Position numbers and translations under genes: made by a program | Notes under the pieces: generated by a model | The model's input: only the letters and a program-made list of their open reading frames with translations | Databases searched by the model: none | What the model was told of the DNA's origin: nothing | Part shown: positions 19,977 through 27,943 of the stretch, in pieces | Numbering within the stretch: the stretch's first letter is position 1 | Layout of the letters: each line of letters opens with the position of its first letter | Source: Frankineae bacterium MT45 | GTDB lineage: Bacteria > Actinomycetota > Actinomycetes > Mycobacteriales > Jatrophihabitantaceae | NCBI GenBank assembly: GCA_900100325.1 | Contig: LT629697.1 | Span: forward strand, 1,733,423-1,797,422 | Reading direction: 5' to 3' | DNA length: 64,000 nt

Positions 19977-20771
19977 GTGGCAATACTCGGCACGGCAGCG
20001 ATGTCGGCCACCTGGGGGCAGCTCCCTTCGGCCCGCGTACTCGGCGGTACGGAGGTACTGGTCGGCGGGGCGGAGCTGGATCTGGGGGGTCGGCTCGCCC
20101 GCCGACTTGTCGCCGTCCTGGTCCTCGCCGAGCAGCGGCCGGTCCCCGACGAGCTCATCTGGCAGGCGCTCTGGGGTGACTCACCTCCCGCGCGGGCCGC
20201 CGCATCGATCCAGGCCTACGTCTCCCGGCTACGCGCCGGGCTGGGCGATAACCTTCGCCAGGCCGTCATGCGGACACGGGGCGGCTACCAGCTGCACGTC
20301 GCCGAGGTGGATGCCACCATCTTCGCCGGTCAGGTGATCCGATCCGAGCGGGCGCTGCTGGCCGGCGAGGCGGCTGAAGCTGAACAGGCGAGCAGTTGCG
20401 CCCTGCAGCTGTGGCGCGGGGTGCCCTATCTGGAGCTTGACTGTTGGCCTGAGGCCGAGATCGCCCGGTCCCGTCTTGACGAGCTGCACGCGCTGGCCGA
20501 GGAGGTGCATATCGGGGCACGCCTGCAGCAGGGGGAGACGGATGAGCTGGCCCCCGACGCCGAGGCGGCGGTGCAGGCCGCGCCCTTCCGTGAGCATCGC
20601 TGGCAGCTGCTCATCCTCACCCTCTATCGAAGCGGGCGGCAGGGTGATGCGCTGGCGGCGCTTTCGCGGGCCCGCTGGCTGCTCAACTCTGAACTGGGCG
20701 TGGATCCCGGGCCTGAACTTCGCGAGCTGGAGCAGCGGGTGCTCCGCCACGACCCCGAACTGCTGCGGTGA
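19977..20771 (+). CDS. BTAD (SARP/AfsR-like) transcriptional regulator
   Basis: The 264-residue protein has an OmpR/PhoB-type winged helix N-terminally (RRLVAVLVLAEQRPVPDELI, then AAASIQAYVSRLRAGLG and TRGGYQLHV) followed by a bacterial transcriptional activator domain (BTAD) with helical repeats ending LGVDPGPELRELEQRVL. This is the SARP layout. Such regulators activate secondary-metabolite or stress genes. The GTG at 19977 is used; the ATG at 20001 is an alternative. It may control the divergent Tat/DUF4331 unit through the 15-bp repeats. Confidence 0.88.
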   Translation: MAILGTAAMSATWGQLPSARVLGGTEVLVGGAELDLGGRLARRLVAVLVLAEQRPVPDELIWQALWGDSPPARAAASIQAYVSRLRAGLGDNLRQAVMRTRGGYQLHVAEVDATIFAGQVIRSERALLAGEAAEAEQASSCALQLWRGVPYLELDCWPEAEIARSRLDELHALAEEVHIGARLQQGETDELAPDAEAAVQAAPFREHRWQLLILTLYRSGRQGDALAALSRARWLLNSELGVDPGPELRELEQRVLRHDPELLR

Positions 20772-20821
20772 GCAGCCACGTGCGCTGAGCGGCGCTTGAG
20801 GCAGTCGCGCCGGAACGCCAA

Positions 20822-20863
20822 AGAGCCCGCCGACGGATCCGGGATGGATCGTCTGCGGGCTCT
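20822..20863 (-). terminator. Intrinsic terminator of rpsT
   Basis: AGAGCCCGC at 20822-20830 pairs with GCGGGCTCT at 20855-20863, and the inner GACGGATCC/GGATCGTC segments extend the stem. Read on the minus strand it lies about 40 bp after the rpsT stop and is followed by TTT. It also faces the end of the BTAD regulator gene and could serve both directions. Confidence 0.75.
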
Positions 20864-20903
20864 GCTACGCCAACCCCCTGCGGGGCGGCGTCACCAGCGG
20901 CAG

Positions 20904-21164
20904 TTAGAGAGCGTTGACGCGCTTGGCCAGCGCCGACTTCTTGTTGGCGGCCTGGTTGGCGTGGATAACGCCCTTGCTGGCGGCCTTGTCGAGGGCGCGG
21001 GAAGCGTCGCGGAAGGCGACCAGGGTCGCGTCGCGGTCGCCGGCCTCGGCAGCGTCACGGAAGCGACGCACAGACGTCTTCAGCGCCGACTTAACGCTCT
21101 TGTTGCGCAAGCGGGCCTTCTCGTTGGTCTGGATCCGCTTGATCTGGGACTTGATGTTCGCCAC
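20904..21164 (-). CDS. rpsT: 30S ribosomal protein S20
   Basis: An 86-residue basic protein beginning [20 protein letters not shown], the canonical S20 N-terminus, with the [19 protein letters not shown]-terminal segment. S20 is a primary 16S rRNA binder. It starts with GTG preceded by a GAGG site and is monocistronic, with a clear terminator downstream. In many actinobacteria rpsT lies opposite holA, consistent with this location. Confidence 0.98.
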   Translation of the reverse strand: MANIKSQIKRIQTNEKARLRNKSVKSALKTSVRRFRDAAEAGDRDATLVAFRDASRALDKAASKGVIHANQAANKKSALAKRVNAL

Positions 21165-21300
21165 GAAGGAGCCTCAAAAATTTAGCAGTGGTAAGGACAG
21201 AACTGGATTGCCGCCGAGACGGCAACCATCCCAGGTTACCAGCGCTACGCCGGGGACCCAAATCCCCTGACGGGCGGGCGCGCTGGGGTCAGGAGATCAG

Positions 21301-21690
21301 TCAGGAGGTCGCGCGGATGTGCACCAGTTCGTGCTTGGTGTACAGGTACAGCCGTTCGCCGTCGTCGGTGCTGAGCTGCTCCAAGACGGGCTGGTCGTCG
21401 GAGTCGGTCTCGCCGACGGTCAGCGCCACCCCGTCGACGAAGTAGATGGCCGCATCAACCGGGGCCAGATCGCTGAGCTGGACGACGACGTAACGGCCGC
21501 CGAGCCCCCTCACGAGTTCGGCGATCTCCTCCGAGGCGCCGGCCAGTGAGGCTTCGCTGGGGTAGACGCCCAGCACCTGCTGCCAGTCGTCCCCGGCACC
21601 GGGCTGGGTGTTCACGAGGTCACCGACTACGAGTTCGGAGGCGGGGATGCGGTATTCGACGGCGGTCCGGGGGTCCGGCAGGGCACTCAT
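21301..21690 (-). CDS. Hypothetical protein upstream of lepA
   Basis: A 129-residue acidic protein (MSALPDPRTAVEYR...) predicted to be mostly beta-strand with the segments ELVVGDLVNT and GGRYVVVQLSDLAPVD and a C-terminal GERLYLYTKHELVHI. No domain is recognised with confidence. A GTG two codons upstream (21696) is an alternative start. It is divergent from lepA and followed by rpsT on the same strand with a 136-bp gap. Confidence 0.7.
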   Translation of the reverse strand: MSALPDPRTAVEYRIPASELVVGDLVNTQPGAGDDWQQVLGVYPSEASLAGASEEIAELVRGLGGRYVVVQLSDLAPVDAAIYFVDGVALTVGETDSDDQPVLEQLSTDDGERLYLYTKHELVHIRATS

Positions 21691-21838
21691 CGGCACATCA
21701 TTTCATGAGCCCCGAGCTGCTCGTGCCAGACAGGCCCGGCCGGACGTGGGACCATTGACGCGTCCGAGCGGTAGTGCCGGTCCGTCATCGAGGGCGACGA
21801 ACGCTCCCACCAGCTAGCGAAAGACCCCATACCAACGC

Positions 21839-23731
21839 ATGAGCGCACCCTCTGGTCCCACCGGTCCCGACCGGAACAACGGCAGCGGCAGCGATCGGAA
21901 CCGCACCGATCCGGCCATCATCCGCAACTTCTGCATCATCGCCCACATCGACCACGGCAAGTCGACGCTGGCTGACCGGATGCTGCAGTTGACCGGAGTC
22001 GTCGACGCCCGCCAGATGCGCGCCCAGTACCTGGACCGGATGGACATCGAGCGCGAGCGCGGCATCACCATCAAGTCGCAGAACGTCCGGATGCCTTGGA
22101 CGTCACGGCTGGACGGGCTCGAGTACGTGCTCGACATGATCGACACCCCAGGCCACGTCGACTTCAGCTACGAGGTGTCCCGCTCGCTCGCCGCCTGCGA
22201 GGGGGCCGTGCTGCTCGTCGACGCCGCCCAGGGCATCGAGGCACAGACGCTGGCCAACCTGTACATGGCTCTGGAGAACGATCTGCAGATCATCCCGGTG
22301 CTGAACAAGATCGACCTCCCGGCCGCCCAGCCCGATCGCTACGCCGAGGAGATCGCCCACATCATCGGCTGCGACCCTGACGACGTGCTGCGGGTCAGTG
22401 CCAAGACCGGCCTCGGGGTGGAGGACCTCCTCGACGCCATCTGCACCCAGGTGCCGGCGCCGATCGGGGAGGCCGACTCGCCGCCCCGGGCCATGATCTT
22501 CGACTCGGTCTATGACATCTACCGCGGTGTGATCACCTACATCCGGGTGATCGACGGCGAGATCCTGCCCCGCCAGCGCATCAAGATGATGTCCAACGGC
22601 GTCACCCACGAACTCCTCGAGGTCGGGGTCATCTCGCCCGAGCCGAAGCCCACTCAGGGCCTCAGCGTCGGTGAGGTGGGGTATCTGATCACCGGCGTGA
22701 AGGACGTCCGTCAGTCGCGCGTCGGTGACACCGTCACCACCGCCAACAAGCCGGCCACCGAGTCGCTCGGCGGCTACCGCGATCCGCGGCCGATGGTCTA
22801 CTCCGGCCTCTATCCCCTCGACGGCTCCGACTACCCGCTGCTGCGTGACGCGCTGGACAAGCTGCAGCTCAACGATGCGGCGCTGGTCTACGAGCCGGAG
22901 TCCTCAGCGGCGCTCGGATTCGGTTTCCGCTGCGGCTTCCTCGGGCTGCTGCACCTGGAGATCGTCCGAGAGCGGCTGGAGCGCGAATTCGACCTGGACC
23001 TGATCTCCACCGCACCCAACGTCGTCTATCGCGTGGTGCTGGAGGACAAGCAGGGCGAGTACATCGTCACGAACCCCTCCGACTGGCCGGCCGGGCGCAA
23101 GATCGCCGAGATCTGGGAGCCGGTGGCGAAGGCGATGATCATCGCCCCCAGCGAGTACATCGGCGCCATCATGGAGCTCTGTCAGGGCAAGCGCGGAACC
23201 CTGGACGGGATGGACTACCTCTCCGAGACCCGGGTCGAGCTGCGGTACACCCTGCCGATGGGCGAGATCATCTTCGACTTCTTCGACAGCCTGAAGTCCC
23301 GCACCCGCGGCTACGCCTCACTGGACTACGAGGTGGCCGGCGAGCAGCTCGGTGATCTGGTGAAGGTCGACATCCTGCTGCAGGGCGAGGCGGTCGACGC
23401 CTTCTCGGCCATCGTCCACAAAGACAAGGCCTACACCTACGGCACCTCGATGACGTCGAAGCTGCGCGAGCTCATCCCGCGCCAGCAGTTCGAGGTTCCG
23501 ATCCAGGCCGCCGTCGGCGCCCGCATCATCGCCCGCGAGTCGATTCGCGCGATCCGCAAGGACGTCCTCGCCAAGTGCTACGGCGGTGACATCACCCGTA
23601 AGCGCAAGCTGCTGGAGAAGCAGAAGGAGGGGAAGAAGCGGATGAAGATGGTCGGACGGGTCGAGGTACCGCAGGAGGCCTTCATCGCCGCCCTCTCCAC
23701 CGGTGAGACCGGCGACACCGCTAAGAAATAA
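21839..23731 (+). CDS. lepA: Elongation factor 4 (LepA)
   Basis: The 630-residue translational GTPase has G1 [14 protein letters not shown], switch I with RGITIKSQ, G3 [11 protein letters not shown] and G4 NKIDLP, then domains II, III, V and the LepA-specific C-terminal domain ([17 protein letters not shown]). EF4 acts on stalled or newly initiating ribosomes. The ATG start leaves a 20-residue polar extension before the G domain, common in actinobacteria. Its 3' end overlaps the convergent zinc-finger gene by 11 bp. Confidence 0.98.
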   Translation: MSAPSGPTGPDRNNGSGSDRNRTDPAIIRNFCIIAHIDHGKSTLADRMLQLTGVVDARQMRAQYLDRMDIERERGITIKSQNVRMPWTSRLDGLEYVLDMIDTPGHVDFSYEVSRSLAACEGAVLLVDAAQGIEAQTLANLYMALENDLQIIPVLNKIDLPAAQPDRYAEEIAHIIGCDPDDVLRVSAKTGLGVEDLLDAICTQVPAPIGEADSPPRAMIFDSVYDIYRGVITYIRVIDGEILPRQRIKMMSNGVTHELLEVGVISPEPKPTQGLSVGEVGYLITGVKDVRQSRVGDTVTTANKPATESLGGYRDPRPMVYSGLYPLDGSDYPLLRDALDKLQLNDAALVYEPESSAALGFGFRCGFLGLLHLEIVRERLEREFDLDLISTAPNVVYRVVLEDKQGEYIVTNPSDWPAGRKIAEIWEPVAKAMIIAPSEYIGAIMELCQGKRGTLDGMDYLSETRVELRYTLPMGEIIFDFFDSLKSRTRGYASLDYEVAGEQLGDLVKVDILLQGEAVDAFSAIVHKDKAYTYGTSMTSKLRELIPRQQFEVPIQAAVGARIIARESIRAIRKDVLAKCYGGDITRKRKLLEKQKEGKKRMKMVGRVEVPQEAFIAALSTGETGDTAKK

Positions 23732-24083
23732 GGCGATCCGCGGTGGCGCAGTCGATGCAGGTGCGGGCCGCCGGGCGGGCGGCCAGCCGCTGCGGTGAGA
23801 TCGATTGCCCACAGACGGCACAGATGCCGTAAGTGCCGTCGGCCACCCGGGTGAGTGCGGCATCGACGTCGGAGACGGCGCTGCGCGCCTCGTCGAGCAT
23901 GGCCTGGGCCTGGGCCCGTTCGAAGGCGATCGTCGCCCCCTCCGGATCGTGCTCGTCGTCGGCGTTGCTGTCGGCCGAGGCGGCGACCAGCGAGGCGATC
24001 TCCTCGGCCAGCTGCTCGATACGCTCGATCGTCTCTGCTCGGCGCTGCTCCAGCATTTGCTGGGCATTCTCCGAATCGATCAC
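23721..24083 (-). CDS. DksA/TraR-type zinc-finger protein
   Basis: The 120-residue protein has a long coiled-coil N-terminal half ([19 protein letters not shown], later [17 protein letters not shown]) and a C-terminal C4 zinc finger with cysteines at about residues 88, 91, 109 and 112 (CAVCGQ, CIDCA). The layout matches the DksA/TraR C4 family, which binds in the RNA polymerase secondary channel. Actinobacterial members often lack the catalytic acidic tip and their role is uncertain. Start chosen: GTG at 24083; the ATG at 24056 is possible. Confidence 0.87.
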   Translation of the reverse strand: MIDSENAQQMLEQRRAETIERIEQLAEEIASLVAASADSNADDEHDPEGATIAFERAQAQAMLDEARSAVSDVDAALTRVADGTYGICAVCGQSISPQRLAARPAARTCIDCATADRLIS

Positions 24084-24107
24084 GTTCTCACAGTAGTGTC
24101 TGTAGCC

Positions 24108-24647
24108 ATGGTCGGTCCCGGGAATCTCAGCTGGCAGAGCGTCTCGTCGGAGTTGGTCGCCGATCCAGTGGCGGCCGCGGTCAGCGGCTGGAGCCGGGCC
24201 GCCGACGTGCTGGCGGCGCCTATCGACCCGGACCTGGCCGACACTGCGGCGTTCTGCGAGAAGTACGAGGTCGAGCTGGCCGACTCGGCGAACTGTGTGG
24301 TGATCGCCGGTCGCCGTGGCGAGAGCACCCGCTACGCAGCCTGCGTGGTGCTGGCCACGACCCGGGCCGACGTGAACGGCGTGGTTCGTCGCCGGCTCGA
24401 GGCCCGGAAGGCCTCCTTCGCCCCGATGGCCGACGCGGTGGAGCTCTCGGGGATGGAGTTCGGCGGGATCACCCCGATCGGCCTCCCTCCCGAGTGGCCG
24501 ATTCTCATCGATGCCGCGGTCCTGGAACGCGAGGTCGTGGTGATCGGCAGCGGTCTGCGCCGCTCCAAGATCGCGCTCCCGGCGGCGGCGCTGGCCGACC
24601 TGCCCGGTGCTGAGGTCATCGACGGACTCGCCACCGCCGTCGGCTAG
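24108..24647 (+). CDS. YbaK/aminoacyl-tRNA deacylase domain protein
   Basis: A 179-residue protein matching the YbaK/EbsC family: the motif IAGRRGESTRYAACVVLATTRADVN, the KAS segment (RKASFAPMADAVELSG) and GGITPIGLP are characteristic. Family members hydrolyse mischarged tRNAs such as Cys- or Ala-tRNA-Pro. It is divergent from the DksA-like gene with only 24 bp between starts. A 52-bp repeat begins directly at its stop codon. Confidence 0.88.
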   Translation: MVGPGNLSWQSVSSELVADPVAAAVSGWSRAADVLAAPIDPDLADTAAFCEKYEVELADSANCVVIAGRRGESTRYAACVVLATTRADVNGVVRRRLEARKASFAPMADAVELSGMEFGGITPIGLPPEWPILIDAAVLEREVVVIGSGLRRSKIALPAAALADLPGAEVIDGLATAVG

Positions 24648-24699
24648 CAACGCTCCTGCCGTTCGAGCGCCAGAGCGACCGAATGGCAGGACCGTTCGC
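24648..24699 (+). repeat. 52-bp dispersed inverted-repeat element, copy A
   Basis: The copy starts at the base after the YbaK gene stop. It contains TCCTGCCGTTCG and CGAATGGCAGGA, which pair over 12 bp with one G-T wobble around a GC-rich loop. It matches copy B (25351-25402) at 51 of 52 positions in the same orientation, and copy C (44631-44682) at 43 of 52. Confidence 0.85.
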
Positions 24700-24807
24700 T
24701 GCAGCCGTCGTAACTAACTGCCGCTTTGCAGCAACGGGCCTTGGCGTGCGTCAGTGTGACGTGGAGTTGATTGATCACGTGTCGATGCCCAACTAGCGTC
24801 TGTACGC

Positions 24808-25290
24808 ATGACCTTGCCTGTCAGATATCAGCAGCTGATGTGGAGCGGTGAAGGGGCGTATCTCATCGCCGGAAGGAGCGTCTTCCTCGACCCCGAGAAT
24901 GCGAAGGTCGACGCGTCAGGACTCGTCGGCGCGAGCGAGCGAACTGCCTTGGTCGTCACTGGACCTGATACGCGCGAGTTGAGCGTCACGATCCTCCTGC
25001 TCCCTGAACCGGCCGAGGACCCCGAGCCGCGGGCCGGACGTGTTGCCGCAGAGGTGACGATAGAGGTTCCGGACACCACACTCGAGTTCTACAACACGAC
25101 TTCGGACGCGCCGGACGTCGAATTGGAGTCTCCGGGGATCTACCTGGTGCGGGTCATCGTCGACGTTGGCGACGCCGGGGCGAGTCGGTTGGCCAATGAA
25201 AGCCACACCATCGAGCTCACGCGCATCGGGCCGCTACGCGCCGACGGGGCAGGGGTTCGGCTCGCCCGGCCACGCACGATCCTCGCGTGA
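24808..25290 (+). CDS. Orphan hypothetical protein flanked by two repeat copies
   Basis: A 160-residue acidic protein with no recognised family. It has alternating hydrophobic strands (AYLIAGRSVFLD, TALVVTGPDTRELSVTILLL, YLVRVIVDVGD) suggesting a beta-sandwich, and no signal peptide. Its base composition is less GC-skewed at third positions than its neighbours, and it is bracketed by repeat copies A and B, so it may have been acquired. The ATG is preceded by no clear ribosome-binding site. Confidence 0.65.
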   Translation: MTLPVRYQQLMWSGEGAYLIAGRSVFLDPENAKVDASGLVGASERTALVVTGPDTRELSVTILLLPEPAEDPEPRAGRVAAEVTIEVPDTTLEFYNTTSDAPDVELESPGIYLVRVIVDVGDAGASRLANESHTIELTRIGPLRADGAGVRLARPRTILA

Positions 25291-25350
25291 TCACCCAGGA
25301 ATTGCCTGCGCTCTGACGTTCGCGTGGCGCAAAGCGTCGATGATGAAAGG

Positions 25351-25402
25351 CAACGCTCCTGCCGTTCGCGCGCCAGAGCGACCGAATGGCAGGACCGTTC
25401 GC
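25351..25402 (+). repeat. 52-bp dispersed inverted-repeat element, copy B
   Basis: Nearly identical to copy A (one difference) and in direct orientation to it, 703 bp further on. It lies between the orphan gene and the end of the convergent oxidoreductase gene. The internal stem (TCCTGCCGTTCG with CGAATGGCAGGA) could act as a bidirectional terminator. Confidence 0.85.
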
Positions 25403-25412
25403 GCAAAACCGC

Positions 25413-26381
25413 CTACGGCGTGATGACGATCTTGCCGACGAGATCACCGGACTGCATCGCGCTCAGCCCGTCGGCGATCTGCTCGAGCGGGATGACCCGG
25501 TCGATGAGCGGGCGGATACCGGTGGCCCGCATGAAACCGACCAGATCGTGCAGTTCCTGCTTGGTCCCCATCGTCGAGCCGACGACCTGCAACTGGAGGA
25601 AGAAGATGCGGGAGAGGTCGGCCGGCGGGTTGGAACCGGTGGTCGCCCCGGAGATCACGATCCGTCCGCCCGGACGCAGCGAGCGGGTCGAGTGCCCCCA
25701 GGTCGCCTCGCCGATGGTCTCCATCACCGCGTCGACCTTCTCGGGCAGACGGGCTCCGGAGGCGAAGCTGGCGTGGGCGCCGATCTCCAGCGCCCGGGCC
25801 TGCTTGGCCTCACTGCGGGCCGTTGCCCAGACGCGCAATCCGGCCGCGCGGGCCAGCGTGATGCAGGCCGTCGCCACACCGCCCGACGCCCCCTGGACGA
25901 GGACGGTCTGACCGGGGCGCAGTTCCGAGTTCACGAAGAGCATCCGGTAGGCGGTGAGCCAGGCCGTCGGCAGGCAGGCCGCCTCCTCGAAGGAGAGCTC
26001 CTCAGGCTTGGGCACCACGTTGCGCTTGGGGACGATGACCCGCTCGGCCAGGCTGCCCTGGTGCTTCTCCGACAGCAGGGAGCGCCCCGGGTCCAGCGTC
26101 TCGTCACCGCTCCAGTCGTCGGAGCTGATGACGCTGTGGACGACGACCTCGGCGCCCGTTGACTCGTCGATACCGGCGGCGTCACAGCCGAGAGTCATCG
26201 GGAAGCGGTCGGCGCTGATCCCGACGCCGCGCAGCGTCCAGAGGTCATGATGATTCAGGCTGGCCGCCTTCACCCGCACCGTCGTCCACCCCTCCGGGGC
26301 CACCGGATCCGGGCGATCTCCAACGACGAGACCGGCGAGAGGATTGTCAGGAGTGGCGGTGGTGGCGTAGGCGGCTCGCAT
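25413..26381 (-). CDS. Zinc-binding-type quinone oxidoreductase (MDR superfamily)
   Basis: The 322-residue protein has a GroES-like N-terminal domain (SLNHHDLWTLRGVG, MTLGCDAAGI) and a Rossmann domain with VLVQGASGGVATACITLARAAG. The structural-zinc cysteine cluster is absent, so it resembles the quinone oxidoreductase branch rather than classic alcohol dehydrogenases. It probably reduces quinones or enones with NADPH; the substrate is unknown. It is transcribed toward repeat copy B and divergent from the RNase gene. Confidence 0.9.
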   Translation of the reverse strand: MRAAYATTATPDNPLAGLVVGDRPDPVAPEGWTTVRVKAASLNHHDLWTLRGVGISADRFPMTLGCDAAGIDESTGAEVVVHSVISSDDWSGDETLDPGRSLLSEKHQGSLAERVIVPKRNVVPKPEELSFEEAACLPTAWLTAYRMLFVNSELRPGQTVLVQGASGGVATACITLARAAGLRVWATARSEAKQARALEIGAHASFASGARLPEKVDAVMETIGEATWGHSTRSLRPGGRIVISGATTGSNPPADLSRIFFLQLQVVGSTMGTKQELHDLVGFMRATGIRPLIDRVIPLEQIADGLSAMQSGDLVGKIVITP

Positions 26382-26419
26382 GCGTCAAACCATAGCGGGG
26401 GCCGTTAGAGTGGGCCGAT

Positions 26420-26872
26420 GTGACTCGACTTCGCCGGCCCCAGCTTGCGCTGATTGTGCTGCTGGTGGCGCTGGCCGTCGGCTACGGCATCAAGGCCGTC
26501 CGCGACCACCACGACGCGAAGCCGAACTCATCCTCGTCGCAGCTCAGCACCGGGAACCAGACCGGCGACCAGTCGATGGCCCCCGCGCAGGGGACAGTGG
26601 TGCCGCTCTCGACCCTGCCGGCGCAGGCGGCCCAGACGGTGACGCTGATTGAGCATCACGGGCCCTTTCCGTACAGCCAGGACGGGGTCGTCTTCGACAA
26701 CAACGAGAAGCATCTGCCGATCGAGAAGCGTGGGTACTACCACGAGTACACCGTGGATACTCCGGGTTCGCCCGACCGCGGCGCGCGCCGGATCATCACC
26801 GGCGCCAACGGCGAGTACTACTACACCGACGACCACTACGACACCTTCGTCCAGGTCGACGTGACCCAATGA
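26420..26872 (+). CDS. Guanyl-specific ribonuclease (RNase Sa/barnase family), membrane-tethered or secreted
   Basis: Residues 71-148 align by eye to Streptomyces RNase Sa: GPFPYSQDGVVFDN, RGYYHEYTVDTPG, RRIITG and TDDHYDTF. The catalytic trio is present: Glu109, Arg123/124 and His139. Residues 9-25 form a hydrophobic signal or anchor, followed by a 35-residue Ser/Gln-rich linker. Unlike RNase Sa there is no cysteine pair. The gene starts with GTG, and its stop overlaps the start of a barstar-like gene (ATGA), giving a toxin-inhibitor pair. Confidence 0.92.
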   Translation: MTRLRRPQLALIVLLVALAVGYGIKAVRDHHDAKPNSSSSQLSTGNQTGDQSMAPAQGTVVPLSTLPAQAAQTVTLIEHHGPFPYSQDGVVFDNNEKHLPIEKRGYYHEYTVDTPGSPDRGARRIITGANGEYYYTDDHYDTFVQVDVTQ

Positions 26873-27162
26873 GCGGGCAGGTTCGTGACATCGCACCGGC
26901 TGGGGGAAAGTCGGAGACGATCACCGCGATTTATCAGGCCGTCGAGGCGCCGTCCTGGGCGCGGCCGAATCTCGACGCCCTGGCTGACGTGCTGCGTGAT
27001 CTGAGCTGGCTACCGGAGGGGCCGCTCGAACTGCGGTGGAGCATCTCGCCCGATCTGGCCGAGGCCGACCGGGTGGCGATCGCGAGTGTGCTGGCGCAGT
27101 CGAGCCAGCAGTCCGCGGACTCACCGCGCCCGTTCACCGTTCACACCCAACACAGTCGCTGA
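26869..27162 (+). CDS. Barstar family ribonuclease inhibitor
   Basis: This 97-residue protein has the barstar core: AIYQAVEAPSWARPNLDALADVLRDL, where the helix-loop with N-x-DAL is the barnase-binding helix in the family, then LELRWSISPDL. It presumably sits in the cytoplasm and neutralises the RNase encoded just upstream before export. The four-base ATGA overlap ensures coupled translation. The N-terminal strand is short, but the fold seems complete. Confidence 0.88.
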   Translation: MSGQVRDIAPAGGKSETITAIYQAVEAPSWARPNLDALADVLRDLSWLPEGPLELRWSISPDLAEADRVAIASVLAQSSQQSADSPRPFTVHTQHSR

Positions 27163-27215
27163 TCGCTGCCGCCTTCAATCTGCCAACCGCCCAGTGGTTC
27201 GTTACTGTCCGGCGT

Positions 27216-27917
27216 ATGGGCATTCTCTCCGTCGTCACCCTCCCGCTGCGTGTCGCCTCGGCATCGATCGACGTGCTCTTCGCCACGCGGACCCTGATCG
27301 CCGCCGACGGACCCCTGCGCCGTCCGGGCGGCTACGGCGAGCGTCTGCAGGTGGTGCTGGCCGAGGGCGGCGTGCTGGAGCAGCTGGCCAGTCCGGAGGG
27401 TCCGCTCGGCCGGCTGGAGCAGCTGGCCCGCCTCACCGCCGGCGACACCGCGCTCGGACGGGCCCTCGGCGACGACGGTTCGATCAGCCGGCTGCTGGCC
27501 GACAACGGCACGCTGGACCGCCTCTTCGAACCGGACGGCACACTCGACAAGCTCTTCCAGCCCGGCGGCGCGATGGAGAAGCTCACTGCGGTCAACGGCC
27601 CGATCGACCAGCTGACCGATCTCTTCGCGACGCTGGCCAACCTGGTCAGCTCGCTGCAGGCTCTGCCGGAACTGGCCGGGCAGATGACCGCGATCGAGGC
27701 CCAGATCTCCTCGCTCGGGGCGGTCCTCGCGCATCTGGACCCGATGCTCGAGGCGCTGCAGAGCAGCGTCGGTGAACTGCACGAGTCGGCCAAGGAGATC
27801 GGACAGTCGGTCGAACCGCTGGGCCGGCTGGCCGGACGGGTGCCCGGTGGCCGCCGGCGCGGTGGGGGAAACGTCATCGACGGCACGTCCTCACCGGGCG
27901 CGGTGCAACCGCTGTAA
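27216..27917 (+). CDS. Hypothetical protein with 10-residue repeats
   Basis: The 233-residue protein has an N-terminal amphipathic or hydrophobic stretch (GILSVVTLPLRVASASIDVL) and two blocks of 10-residue repeats of the form xxG(T/S)(L/I)(D/S)(R/K)L: residues 50-69 and 86-135, for example DNGTLDRLFE and PDGTLDKLFQ. A coiled-coil-like segment (LAGQMTAIEAQISSLGAVLA, then LDPMLEALQSS) follows, and a Gly/Arg-rich tail. No enzymatic motif is seen; a scaffold or membrane-associated role is possible. Function unknown. Confidence 0.75.
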   Translation: MGILSVVTLPLRVASASIDVLFATRTLIAADGPLRRPGGYGERLQVVLAEGGVLEQLASPEGPLGRLEQLARLTAGDTALGRALGDDGSISRLLADNGTLDRLFEPDGTLDKLFQPGGAMEKLTAVNGPIDQLTDLFATLANLVSSLQALPELAGQMTAIEAQISSLGAVLAHLDPMLEALQSSVGELHESAKEIGQSVEPLGRLAGRVPGGRRRGGGNVIDGTSSPGAVQPL

Positions 27918-27943
27918 CCCCTGGGCCTGCCTAAACTCGGCGT

